From: Apostichopus japonicus | Lineage: Eukaryota; Echinodermata; Holothuroidea; Aspidochirotida; Stichopodidae | NCBI RefSeq assembly: GCF_037975245.1 | Contig: NC_092567.1 | Coordinates: forward strand, 18,668,876-18,732,875 | Reading direction: 5' to 3' | Length of the DNA stretch: 64,000 nt | Shown: piece after piece, positions 37,701-47,827 of the stretch | Position numbering within the stretch: the stretch's first letter is position 1 | How the letters are laid out: each line of letters begins with the position of its first letter | Position numbers and translations under genes: made by a program | Notes under the pieces: model-generated | Seen by the model: the letters and a program-made list of their open reading frames with translations, nothing else | What the model was told of the DNA's origin: nothing | Database searches by the model: none

Positions 37701-40700
37701 CGATCCAGCCAAGAACATGACAACCGCTGCTTACGTGCCTCTCATCGACTATGCCTGCGATGAGAAGTCGCAAGGCAGTGTGGTGTGTACTTACACAGGT
37801 GAGAATGTATACATGTATGGGAGGAATGCGTATGGCAGTCGATGGGGGTGAGAGAAAGAGAGAGTGAGTGGCGTCTATTTTTACACCAGACTTGAAGTGA
37901 GTCTGTACACCAGACTTGTGGTGAGTCTGTACACCAGACTTGAGGTGAGTCTGTACACCAGACTTGTGGTGAGTCTGTACACCAGACTTGTGGTGAGTCT
38001 GTACACCAGACTTGTGGTGAGTCTGTACTCCAGACTTGTGGTGAGTCTATACACAAGACTTGTGGTGAGTCTGTACTCCAGACTTGTGGTGAGTCTATAC
38101 ACCAGACTTGTGGTGAGTCTGTACACCCGACTTGTAGTGAGTCAGTACACCAGACTTGTAGTGAGTCTATACACCAGACTACAGTAGTGGTGAGTCTGTA
38201 CACCAGACTTGTGGTGAGTGTGTACACCAGACTTGTGGTGAGTCTGTACACCAGACTTGTGGTGAGTCTGTACACCAGACTTGTGGTGAGTCTGTACACC
38301 AGACTTGTGGTGAGTGTGTACACCAGACTTGTAGTGAGTCCATACACCAGACTTTAGGTGATTCTGTTCACCAGACTTGTGGTGAGTGTGTACACCAGAC
38401 TTGTGGTAAGTCTGTGCACCTACTGTTAGTCTAGCAGCAATAATTACCTTTTCTCTCATTCTGAAATCATACATATTGGTTACTCATACCTGAGACATTT
38501 CAAAAGTAGTTTAGGAATAATTGCTTTAAGTTATATTATCATACTCAGAGCTTTGTACTCATTACTATTAAAGGAAGGTCTACTTGTACTTTGTAGTACA
38601 AGTTTGTTATACTCTGATGAGTAAATAATAAAAATATGGAAAAAGTTAATTCACAGGGTTGACCAAATGAGAGAGATGATATTGTGTATTCAAAGATTAC
38701 AATGTCATAATGGACTGATTCAAATGTTAATTCCTTCTAAGTTTGGAAACTTTGCTAATTAGTAGTAATACAAACTTTATTATATTGTGATTGTAAGCTA
38801 CTGATCAGGGGTGCCAAAGATGGGATCTGATAGAAAACCTGTTTGGTATCATCATCCTGGAGCCACTTGATTTGTATCATCATCATTATTATTAATTTAT
38901 GATTGTTATTTATATATTTTTTGTTCCATCTACAGATATGGGTCCTACTTTAGTGTACACTTTTTGTGGTTTGCTGGGTGTGATTCTATGCTTCTTAGGC
39001 CATTGGACTTTTTTATACGGTAAGTTGAGAGTGAAATTAGCTCTGGTTCATCTCTATTTCTCACGTTCTTTCTCAGAATGGTACGTAGAGTAAGCAGACC
39101 AGTATCAACTTCCTTGCCGTTCTACTTCTTTACCTCCCCTCCTCCACCGGCATTGTTTCCACTCCTCCTCCTCCTCCTCCTCCTCCTCCTCCTCCTCCTC
39201 CTCCTCCTCCTCCTCCTCCTCCTCCTCCTCCTCCTCCTCCTCCTCCTCCTCCTCCTCCTCCTCCTCCTCCTCCTCCTCCTCCTCCTCCTCCTCCTCCTCC
39301 TCCTCCTCCTCCTCCTCCTCCTCCTCCTCCTCCTCCTCCTCCTCCTCCTCCTCCTCCTCCTCCTCCTCCTCCCCACTACCATCCTGTCCTCCCAAGTCAT
39401 CCATGACCCATGAAATATAGCTAAGAGATTGAAGTTATCATGTATGTATGTGTGTATGTATGCGTGTATATATATTTGTACGTATTCCTGTATGTATGAA
39501 TTCATGTATGTGTGTGTATGTATGCCCTTGTTTTGTATTCTGATTGAGGACCTGAACAAAGGAATTCCACGTCCTCAAACCTCATTTGACAAGTATCCCC
39601 ACGTCCTCAGACAAATTCTTTTGTTCAGGGGTATTGTTAAGGTTACGGCACATGGATTTGAACAATGGGGAAAACAATGGGGATCTCGGTTTGAATGTAA
39701 AACACACTTGGGTGGGTGTGTGTAGAGATATGTGTGTGTATTTGTGTGTGCGTGTATACATGTTTCATTTGGTTTTGTTTATTTGGTTTATCACTTCATG
39801 TATAAACACAACAGATTCAACATAACAAGAAACATAAACATGTATGCATAAATATGTATGTATGCATGTATGCATAAATATGTATGCATAAATGTATGCA
39901 TAAATATGTATGTATGCATGCATGCGTGAGCAAGTATGTATGTACAGTACATGCTAGTGTCCTTTCTTCTCATCCCTGCTGAAGCTATTCTAAGTGTTTC
40001 TCACAATTTCCCTCATCTCTTAACCCTATTTTTTCTTGTTTGCTTCCCAACTCTTCAGAGGTTTACATGTTTGGGTTCTTGCCAACCGTTCTTGCCTCTT
40101 TTGTGATTTTTACCGCACACACGGACTTGTACCCATACGGTGAGTAGGCTATTGTTACTTCATATAAGTTGGGTGTTTGTTTCCTGATCACCGGGAAGGG
40201 TTACTCTCTAGACCAGGGGTTTCCCTAACTTTATACCCCCAAGAACCCCCTGTGGATGTCACAGTTGTCCCCCAACTTTTCAAGACACGATACGAGTCAT
40301 TAGTATATATTATACTATAATACGCATAACAGTGCTTCGTAAAAGATTAATACTTCCCCTTCCTTTTCAACCCTTGCAGATTTCAAAAAGGTTGGAGGAA
40401 GAAATGTTGAAAGTAAGAAGTACTGTCAAGAAAAGTATTTATGCAAAGTAAAAAGCAAAGTAACCAACAATGACCATTGTATGCCTGAAGATATCATTTA
40501 TATACAAAAACATTAAACCCTGGCCCGAGGACCTTACCTCCATCTGCCCCTGCCCTGCCTCCAGCTTCTTCAGCACTCTAGGTGGAAACTCTGGTTCCCA
40601 TGCGATGAATCAGTTGAAGTATTAAAACCAATATTGTTGCCCACCATACTTCCCACCATACCCTGCTCCCTCTAACATAACACCCTGAGCATTTCCTATT

Positions 40701-43700
40701 CTGACACGGTTACTAGAACAACACGAATCGGTGGGGCCAGGGATCCTTCTCCTGTGCAGCCGCAACAGTGTGGAATAACTTACCTCAATCAGTAAGACTT
40801 GTCAACAGCCTTGGAACCTTCAAGAAAAATCTAAAACCTTACCTGTTCCAAATTTCAATTATGTAACCTTTTTCTGCTGTTTCTGCAAAGCGCCATGAGC
40901 AACTTCGGGCGGATACCGGCGCTATACAAAGTGTCAATAATTATTATTATTATTATGACTCTCATCACTTCCTGCTTGAATAAATCAATTGGAACGGAAT
41001 GCGGGGAATAGTTTGTTACGGAAGCTGTTACTAAGATTACCATGCTGCCATATCTGGGTAACACAAATGACGCTTGCAGTTAAACTGCTTGGAAGGTCAT
41101 TTCCCTCAGATTATCGTGGCTTTTACACAAAACCCAGATTAAGCAGTTTGCTGAAGGCTGTGTGCTGTTGCTTCTTGTGAGACTCAGTGTCGAGAAGGGA
41201 GTAAAGTGTCGAGAATTTTCTTCTCATCCGTAGGCGTCTATACGATATCTGTGACACTCGGTACTCTGGGTGGTGCAACTCTCATGGGCCTCTGGTGGCG
41301 CTTTGGAAGGGTATTGCCGACAGTTTTGTGGATAAGCCTTGTTCTCGGATTCCAGCTTTCATCGGTGCTGTTTTTCACTCCATTTGGTAAGATATAATGT
41401 AGTGAAGTGAAATTTTGTTGTTTGCACCCTTTGAATATTTATATGTGTTACGTAATATACTGTAATGTAGCTTTAGTTGTGTTCATAGCTTTTGCACGTG
41501 TGTTTTGTTTGTTCTGTATACGCTGTCATCATGGCCAGCAGCGTCTCTGCAGAGCTCCGGGGTTCGCCTCGTAAACCCCTTATCATTTAATAGAGTTTGT
41601 AATAAATTGTCAGCCATTGTTTCAACGCAAGAACACTCTTGCATCCTCATTGATAACTTGTGAGCTCGAAGCGAAGGACCCTAAATCCGGTAATTTCCCC
41701 CACCATCCGCGGTTCGCATCAATAACTTGGCTTGAAAGCAGGTTAAGGCTGCTAGAAAAAGCACCCAATTCTACACAGAGTTTGGCTGGTACAGTTCGAA
41801 GAGAGTTAAAAATTGGTGTTACAGGTGCATGAGACTTTTTGGCAGCAATGTTTGTTAACAGTAAACAGAGTGGAGTAATCAGTCATTCAATATGCTAGGG
41901 GTCAGTTGTAAGACTTTTGTGGTCTTCACGACTATCAATGTTGAGATCGCAAGAGCCAAGGTTATGTCAGGGCATGATCTCTCAGTTTTGTGTGCAAAGC
42001 AGGCCTTACATAGAGATTAGTCCTCGGTACATAAGCACCTTGTAGCTCAGGATTAGCTCAGTGGTTAATGCCGAGTGTTAGCTCAGTGGTTAACGCTGGT
42101 GCCTTTCAATCATAAGGTCCCGAGTTCGAGTCACTCCTAGATTAATGTATGTCGTCCAGTTACAGAGTTATTGACAATTGACAATTCATAATCATGGACG
42201 TTAAATATGAATGTAAGAGACTGACTTCGGTCAGCTTATGGCTTTGATAAGCCAATGATGGATTCTTCGCCGAGATCCTGCTTGCAGGAGGATCTAAAAT
42301 ACATACATACATATGTACATTGAAATTGGTATACCTTGGTTAAACCCAAATTTTCTAGGGTGATGTACTTGGAAACTTCTCATCTGTAATGATATTTATC
42401 TTGTTCATAGGTTATATGAGTATATGGCAGAACAATGCAGCCTTCGGACTTGCCTTTGCGAGTAGTATCTTAGTGGTGCCTATATTTGGACTAATCTTTC
42501 AATTGTGGGTGAGTTTTTAAAATTTTTTCATCGCCGTTTTCCTTAGAAATAAAGAAAAAAAAGGGAATATTAAAAAGATGATAATAAAAAGAATGTTGAC
42601 ATACATCATTTAGCTTGTGCTGTGATTTGTTTGTACATGAATGATGGGCAAAAAATGAGCTCTCATCTATAAGTTAATTCCTGAATATTCAGGTAATATT
42701 TAATCACCTCATACATTGGTGCCTTTGTTTTCATATATCGGTTCTTTTATTTCTTGAACCTTCAAGTACTTTGTTAGCATTCATTGTTTCATATGTGATG
42801 ATAAGCCAATGCAGTTGTTTTATCTTTTGGTGTGTATTTTCTTGAACATTCAGGTAAGCAATTAAGTTTGAGCTGTAGGTGGCTCTTACAAGATAATAAA
42901 CATACCGTTAGCTTTTATATCTATTTACTTTTTTATTTCTGAAAAATTCAGGTGGGTTGTTTAGTTGTTAGCATTAAACATGCATACATGATGATAGCTA
43001 CTGCTTTAGTTTTCATCTATTGGTTCTTTATCTATTGAATATTCATCTTCAGGTAAGCTATTTAGCCTGTGCTGAGATTGGCTCTTACATGATAATAGCC
43101 ATTGCTTTACTTTTCATCTATTGGTTCTTTATTTCTTGAATATTCATATTCAGGTAAGCTATTTAGCTTGTGCTGTGATTGGCTCTTACATGATGATAGC
43201 CACTCTGAGTTTCTTTTTTGGAGGAATTTTGCATTACATCATTCAGAATATTGTCCATCGAGCTTCAACTGAAAACTTTGGTCAAGCGGTCTTCATTCTA
43301 CCCAAAAGTCCAGTTGGTAAGAACATTTTTTGTCAGTCAGCAAATTTTTGCATGTATAGGAAAATACTGTTACCAGAAATTGATTGCATTAAAAATAAAA
43401 TTCTGTAAAACTTCTTAGATTAATTAATGTATCTGGCAACAATATAATGAGAGACATTACCATGGCAACTTAGCTGAAATTGACTTGTTATGCTGTGAGA
43501 GATAACATTTTCAGAATACTAATTATTATGTCAATGAACTCATGAATTCAGTTTACATTCATAGGTAAGCAAATATTCCAAATGCATCACATTTTTTTAA
43601 GGCAAATTTAATCTACTTGTAATATATGAAATGGAAAACTAAATTATGCTTCTGCAAACCATTTAAAATTATGAATTCACAATTCATGCAATAGTGACTC

Positions 43701-45162
43701 ATTTCCGGGATTGCTGAGGTGTATGTCTGTGAAGCAGGCATGAGACTCTTCCGCGGAAACACGGATTTCCGATTATTTTTTTTTTCATTTTCGCGTTTTT
43801 TCTCGTAATTCGCGTTTTTTATTATTTTTTATTATTTTTTTGATTTAATTATTATTATTATTATTATTTTTTTTTTGCCGAACATGCTGGACTGTGAAGG
43901 GAAGGAACACCGAATTTGACCAGTGGTGGAATCAAGTAGCACAAAGCAAGCAAAAAAGCCTTTTTTTGATTCAAAAAAGCTAATGGATAAATTATACAAG
44001 CAGAAATTCCACACTTTTTTGGCGAGTTACGTGATGTGATAGATTCCATCTAGAGTCCACCATTTTGCATCTAAGCCCTCCTTACCTGACAAAAAATTTC
44101 TAAAGGGGAGGGGGACACCCCCTCCCCTTAAACCCCTCCCCCAGGACGGCGATCGATAAATTTCAGATTTTTTTCCCCCCGCTCAGTCTCATCCCTGGGT
44201 GTATGTCTGTGAAGACTTGGGTACCTTCACCCTATAATAATTAGAATTTTAAGAACAGGATATCAGTTCAGTTCAATATATATCGTGACACGCTAAATCG
44301 AACACTGACAGTAATTCATATTCATATTTTATTTATGAATATTCATCACAAGACTGTCTGCTTCAGCTAGTTTGGACAATTTCCTAATGCTAATACCTCT
44401 CTAAACTGTGCTCCAATATCATGAATTCAAAGCACTGGTAATGACAGTACAAACAGTTCCTAACCTTGATCTGATAGAAACAATGATATTCATACTGCTT
44501 GTACTGAAAATAAGAGTGCTCAGAAGTTGCACATAACACGACAGTATAGAAAAAATTGTCCCAACTGGATATCCGCGTTAAAAATGTTTACCTCTGATGA
44601 CATATTCTCGCACAAATTTGTCTCAAGTCGTATAAACCTTACTGGTTCTTTGCTACTATAGAAAAAACTTGCTAATATTATAGAAAAAGTTGTCCCAACT
44701 GGGTATCCGCTTTAAAAATGTTACCTTTGATCACAAGTTGTCGCACAAATTTGTCTCAATTCGTATAAACCTTACTGGTCCTTTGCTACTATAGAAAAAA
44801 TTGTCCTTTGCTAATATAGAAAAAATTGTCCCAACTGGTTATCCGCTTTAAAATTTTTACCTCTGATCACATATTTCTCGCACAAATTTGTCTCAATTGG
44901 TATAAAACCTTACTGGTCCTTTCCTCTCGACACAGACTACACTCTGATAACGCTGTGGTTCTTTCTCGTCGTCGGTGGCGTGGCCACTCAGAAATATCTC
45001 ACCAGACGGGAGAGCGACTTTCCGACGTGTCCCTACAGATCTTTCAAAGAACGGAGGAGGTTACTTCGAATGAGGAGCAGGGAGGTCCCAGAAACGGTAC
45101 TCACCAGCGGCACAGTCAACTCATCGGACAACGAGCGTACTCCGTTAGTCGGAGACTTGTGA
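34725..45162 (+). CDS. TM7SF3: Transmembrane 7 superfamily member 3
   Basis: Seven-pass membrane protein; the human protein is reported as a p53-linked factor that protects cells under stress. Exons: 34725-34815, 36119-36415, 37020-37300, 37615-37798, 38936-39019, 40059-40139, 41234-41386, 42411-42508, 43154-43316, 44936-45162. Phases join without conflict and give 552 residues (human about 570). Order: signal peptide (MKVSNIFLMLCNVYLMNEG), a long extracellular part with DPIPGACN and KFAAANVG, then seven hydrophobic segments from exon 5 to exon 10. Diagnostic words are GLWWRFG, FFTPFG, ACAVIGSYM and the C-terminal ERTPL, all close to the vertebrate protein. Introns are rich in repeats. A candidate AATAAA is at 45966. 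Confidence 0.93.
37864..38421 (+). repeat. 24 bp minisatellite in TM7SF3 intron 4
   Basis: About 23 units of GTGAGTCTGTACACCAGACT plus TGTG, with few variants. Each unit contains GTGAGT, a good splice-donor hexamer. It begins 65 bp after the true exon 4 donor. The repetitive open frames on both strands are by-products. Confidence 0.95.
39164..39372 (+). repeat. (CTC)n array in TM7SF3 intron 5
   Basis: About 70 uninterrupted CTC units, polypyrimidine on the coding strand, about 150 bp after the exon 5 donor. Poly-Leu, poly-Glu and poly-Arg frames are artefacts. Confidence 0.95.
39440..39940. repeat. TATG/TGCA-rich simple repeats
   Basis: Interrupted runs of TATGTATG and ATGCATAAATATG in TM7SF3 intron 5. 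No coding content. Confidence 0.6.
40690..40965 (+). mobile_element. 3' end of a non-LTR retrotransposon
   Basis: Reads ATVWNNLPQSVRLVNSLGTF and FKKNLKPYLF, a typical RT-protein C-terminus, then a 3' UTR with GCGCTATACAAAGTG and an ATT repeat tail. Everything upstream is missing. In TM7SF3 intron 6. Confidence 0.75.
42042..42316 (+). mobile_element. tRNA-derived SINE with doubled head
   Basis: Same family as 21768-22020. The A-box region GTTAGCTCAGTGGTTAA occurs twice in a row before the B box GAGTTCGAGTCACTCC, so the head is partly duplicated. The tail is ATAC-rich. In TM7SF3 intron 7. Confidence 0.75.
42600..43153 (+). repeat. Tandem copies of the intron 8/exon 9 junction
   Basis: About six decayed units of roughly 100 bp, each with an ATTCAGGTAAGCTATTTAG-like acceptor and the start of exon 9 (TGTGCTG.GATTGGCTCTTAC). 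They fill nearly all of intron 8. The nearest copy (acceptor at about 43053) stays in frame for 28 codons and then meets TGA, so its use would truncate TM7SF3. The true acceptor is at 43152-43153. Confidence 0.8.
43735..44197. mobile_element. 463 bp element with 17 bp flanking duplication
   Basis: Ends CAGGCATGAGACT and AGTCTCATCCCTG are inverse with one mismatch. A perfect 17 bp direct repeat GGTGTATGTCTGTGAAG flanks it (43718-43734 and 44198-44214). The inside is T-rich with CGCGTTTTTT words and a G/C patch. The long duplication is unusual for a TIR element. In TM7SF3 intron 9. Confidence 0.75.
44540..44935 (+). repeat. Tandem repeat abutting TM7SF3 exon 10
   Basis: Three copies of about 125-135 bp with TATAGAAAAAATTGTCCCAA, TCGCACAAATTTGTCTCAA and AAACCTTACTGGT words. 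The last copy ends at the exon 10 acceptor. Confidence 0.8.
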
Positions 45163-47371
45163 GGTCATTCGAAGGTCAGAAAGAAATAGACAAATTCTCT
45201 TGTTTTATAGATATATATTTTTTGGAATTACATTTGGTCTAAAAAGAAATAGTTTTCAATAGATGCGATGCAGTCATATTTTTATAGCTTGAGAAAATTT
45301 TGCTCAAAACAAAAAAGAAGAAAAAAAGGCATTAGCCTTATGTTGTCATGAGGCTATTCAATACGCGTAACGTTTGAATTCCAAAGTACTTAAGTTCTAC
45401 CAGGTATTTAGGCTGTGTTTGAGCAGTATTTTTAAGTTCCTGTAGATTTTTGCCATCCCTTGAATGTTATAATGTAAAACATTCAAACCTTCGTCTCTTC
45501 TTGGTGTCTGTACCTCGAAAAAGGAAAATCAGAGGTTAAAAAGGTTATTTTTGACAAGTTTGTAAGACGGGGCAAACACCTCTTAGCAACTTTGGGAACA
45601 TATACATCCAATTCCTTCATGAATATCATATTTAGGTTGTTAAACTTGCAAGGGGCAATCGGTCAGGAAGAAATACAAAGAATTCTCTTGTTTTATAAAA
45701 AACCAAAAAAACCAAAAATTCTTTATAGACTTCTTTCTACTTTCTTGCCTCTTTGCATTAACTGTCTTCTTCAATGTAAACCGTAAGACGTGTTTTGGTA
45801 TTGGAAAAGTCTTGAATTTTATTGCTTTAAAGCGTGGGAAGTTGGAACCACAAGGAAGGGTGTATCTTTGAAAATAAGTTAAATTCAAGCAACTATTCCT
45901 TGACTCAGGAACAAGATATAGATATGGGCTTTTCAAGTAACAGTAAGACATAACAGTATCTACCGAATAAAGTGTCACATTTTATGCCACTGGTATATCC
46001 CTTGAAATAAGAAGCATATTGGATATAAAAATTATTATCAGTACTGACGTTTTATTTGTTTTGGTGAAGTTATGTTAATATTTTAATTGAAATCATTATT
46101 TCATTTGATAGCATTTTAAAAATTTAACATGTTCCACTTTATGTGTATTTTCTGTGCCTTCTATTGCCAAATTTACATTTGAAAGTTAACTTTCTAATAT
46201 GTGAAAAATGCAGAAGAAATCTTGGCATTGAAAATGAAATTTCAGTTTCATTTCTGAATATTCTGTTTCATTTTACTTGTATTTTAATAACAGCTCTTTG
46301 TGTTGGTTTTAATGGTTATTTTTATTAATGCTAATTGGTCTAAACTATCTTATTATAATGTAGGTCATTAGGTTTAACTAATCATGACTCATTTCTTAAA
46401 TTAAGTAAAAATCACAATTTTTTGAAAATTTTCATTTGGTTTTTTACACGTGTAGGCCTACTAATATGAAAAAGTGACAGTGGAATAAAATGTTGAGGAC
46501 TGAATCAAATTCACTTAATGGTCTACTTTTAAGTTGCCGGAGTCAGGGCTAATGGAGTTGATTGTTTTAATTGCTATTATCTACAACACTTCTTTCTGAT
46601 GTTGATGTTACAAAATATGGTAACAGACAGTTTTTTCATTTATCTATTTTGTTCTTCAAAACTTTACATTATTCAACCCACCTTGAGAGATGCCTTATAA
46701 ACACTCCTGTAGGTGTTATTTAAGTTTTAAATTTGATTCAGACAGTTGAAGAAGTAGATATGTACAATGCAAAATGATGCTTTGGGGGTGAGGGTGGGGC
46801 GGGGGGGTTCTCTTACTCGGCATAATCGGTGCGGGATGATATGTCAGATTCAATGAAAACTGATATAAATAAATTACAAATTGTTTTCATTTTCAATGGG
46901 AATGCGAGGGGAGAAGCATTGAAGGAGGTGGTGAGGGGGGGAGGGGAGGGGGGGGGGGGAGGGGGGGAGAAGGAAGACAAGATCAATGATCTATGAGTAC
47001 CATGAGAGAATTGTTAATGTGAAGATGCTGGGGAGGGGAGGTGGGTTTTAAATCCACACTGGGTTAAAATTCCTTTTATGGATTGCTGTTTTTTACTGTC
47101 AAGTAAGGAGTGGGCTGAATACTCACCCCATCCCCTCACCTCCCCCTCACCAGATGTTGATTCCTTGCCAGAGGCAGAAGGAATTTATGCAATGATGATG
47201 GCATATGTGTGTGCATATGTGACACTTGCTTATAAAACAAGGTAACTCAAAAAGGTCACGGTGGATGAACTTCATGCTTGGTGGATCTATCTTATTGAGT
47301 ACAAAAACCCTAAGTCCTCTATATATATATATTCAACATTGTTGTGTTGACAGATTGCACAAGCAGGAAGT
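45163..47371. other. TM7SF3 3' UTR and intergenic sequence
   Basis: Candidate polyadenylation words AATAAA occur at about 45966 and 46483. A G-rich tract with GGGG runs lies at 46918-46970 and could form quadruplexes. No other gene was recognised. Confidence 0.4.
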
Positions 47372-47379
47372 GTTGTTAT

Positions 47380-47819
47380 CAGCGTTACCAGCGACAGTTG
47401 ACGAAAAATGCTAGATTTGCGAAAATAAAACCCCAGAAAACGCTAAATGGTAGTTTCCCTAACTTCTGTGTTGTTTCGAGTCAATTTAGCACAGATTCGT
47501 AGGATGAATGGTCACCGATCACAAAATAGATTTTGAATAGTTGATTTGAGTGATAGTCTGACCCAGAAAATTTGAAAAAATATGGAAATTTTCAGTAGGA
47601 AATTCCAAAGATTGGGCAAAAATACTCAAAATAAAGTTGGATGGGTCTTCAAGAAAGAATTTGGTCTGAAAAATCTGAAAAATGGTCTATTTTTGGTAAA
47701 TTTAACTACTTTTAGGCAAAAAATGCTAAAATTACCAAAATTAGAAAAAAGTATGCTAGCACCCAGAAAAGACTAAAAATGCTAGATCTAGTGTAAAAAC
47801 GCTAACGCTGGCAACGCTG
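47380..47819. mobile_element. Non-autonomous hAT-type MITE
   Basis: 440 bp with ends CAGCGTTACCAGCG and CGCTGGCAACGCTG, inverse with one mismatch. A perfect 8 bp target duplication GTTGTTAT flanks it (47372-47379, 47820-47827). The inside is A-rich with repeated GAAAA(T/A)CT words. Confidence 0.85.
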
Positions 47820-47827
47820 GTTGTTAT

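Noticed and set aside
37742-38474. Long repetitive frames on both strands (201, 107, 110 codons)
   Set aside because: Produced by the 24 bp minisatellite, whose unit is a multiple of three.
39078-39559. Poly-Leu, poly-Glu and poly-Arg open frames
   Set aside because: Translations of the CTC array inside a TM7SF3 intron.
40213-40520. Possible hAT element starting CAGGGGTTTCCC
   Set aside because: Left end is hAT-like, but no inverse right end with a matching target duplication was found.
43053-43137. Alternative exon 9 of TM7SF3
   Set aside because: Opens in frame but stops after 28 codons, and the array context indicates a decayed duplicate rather than a working exon.
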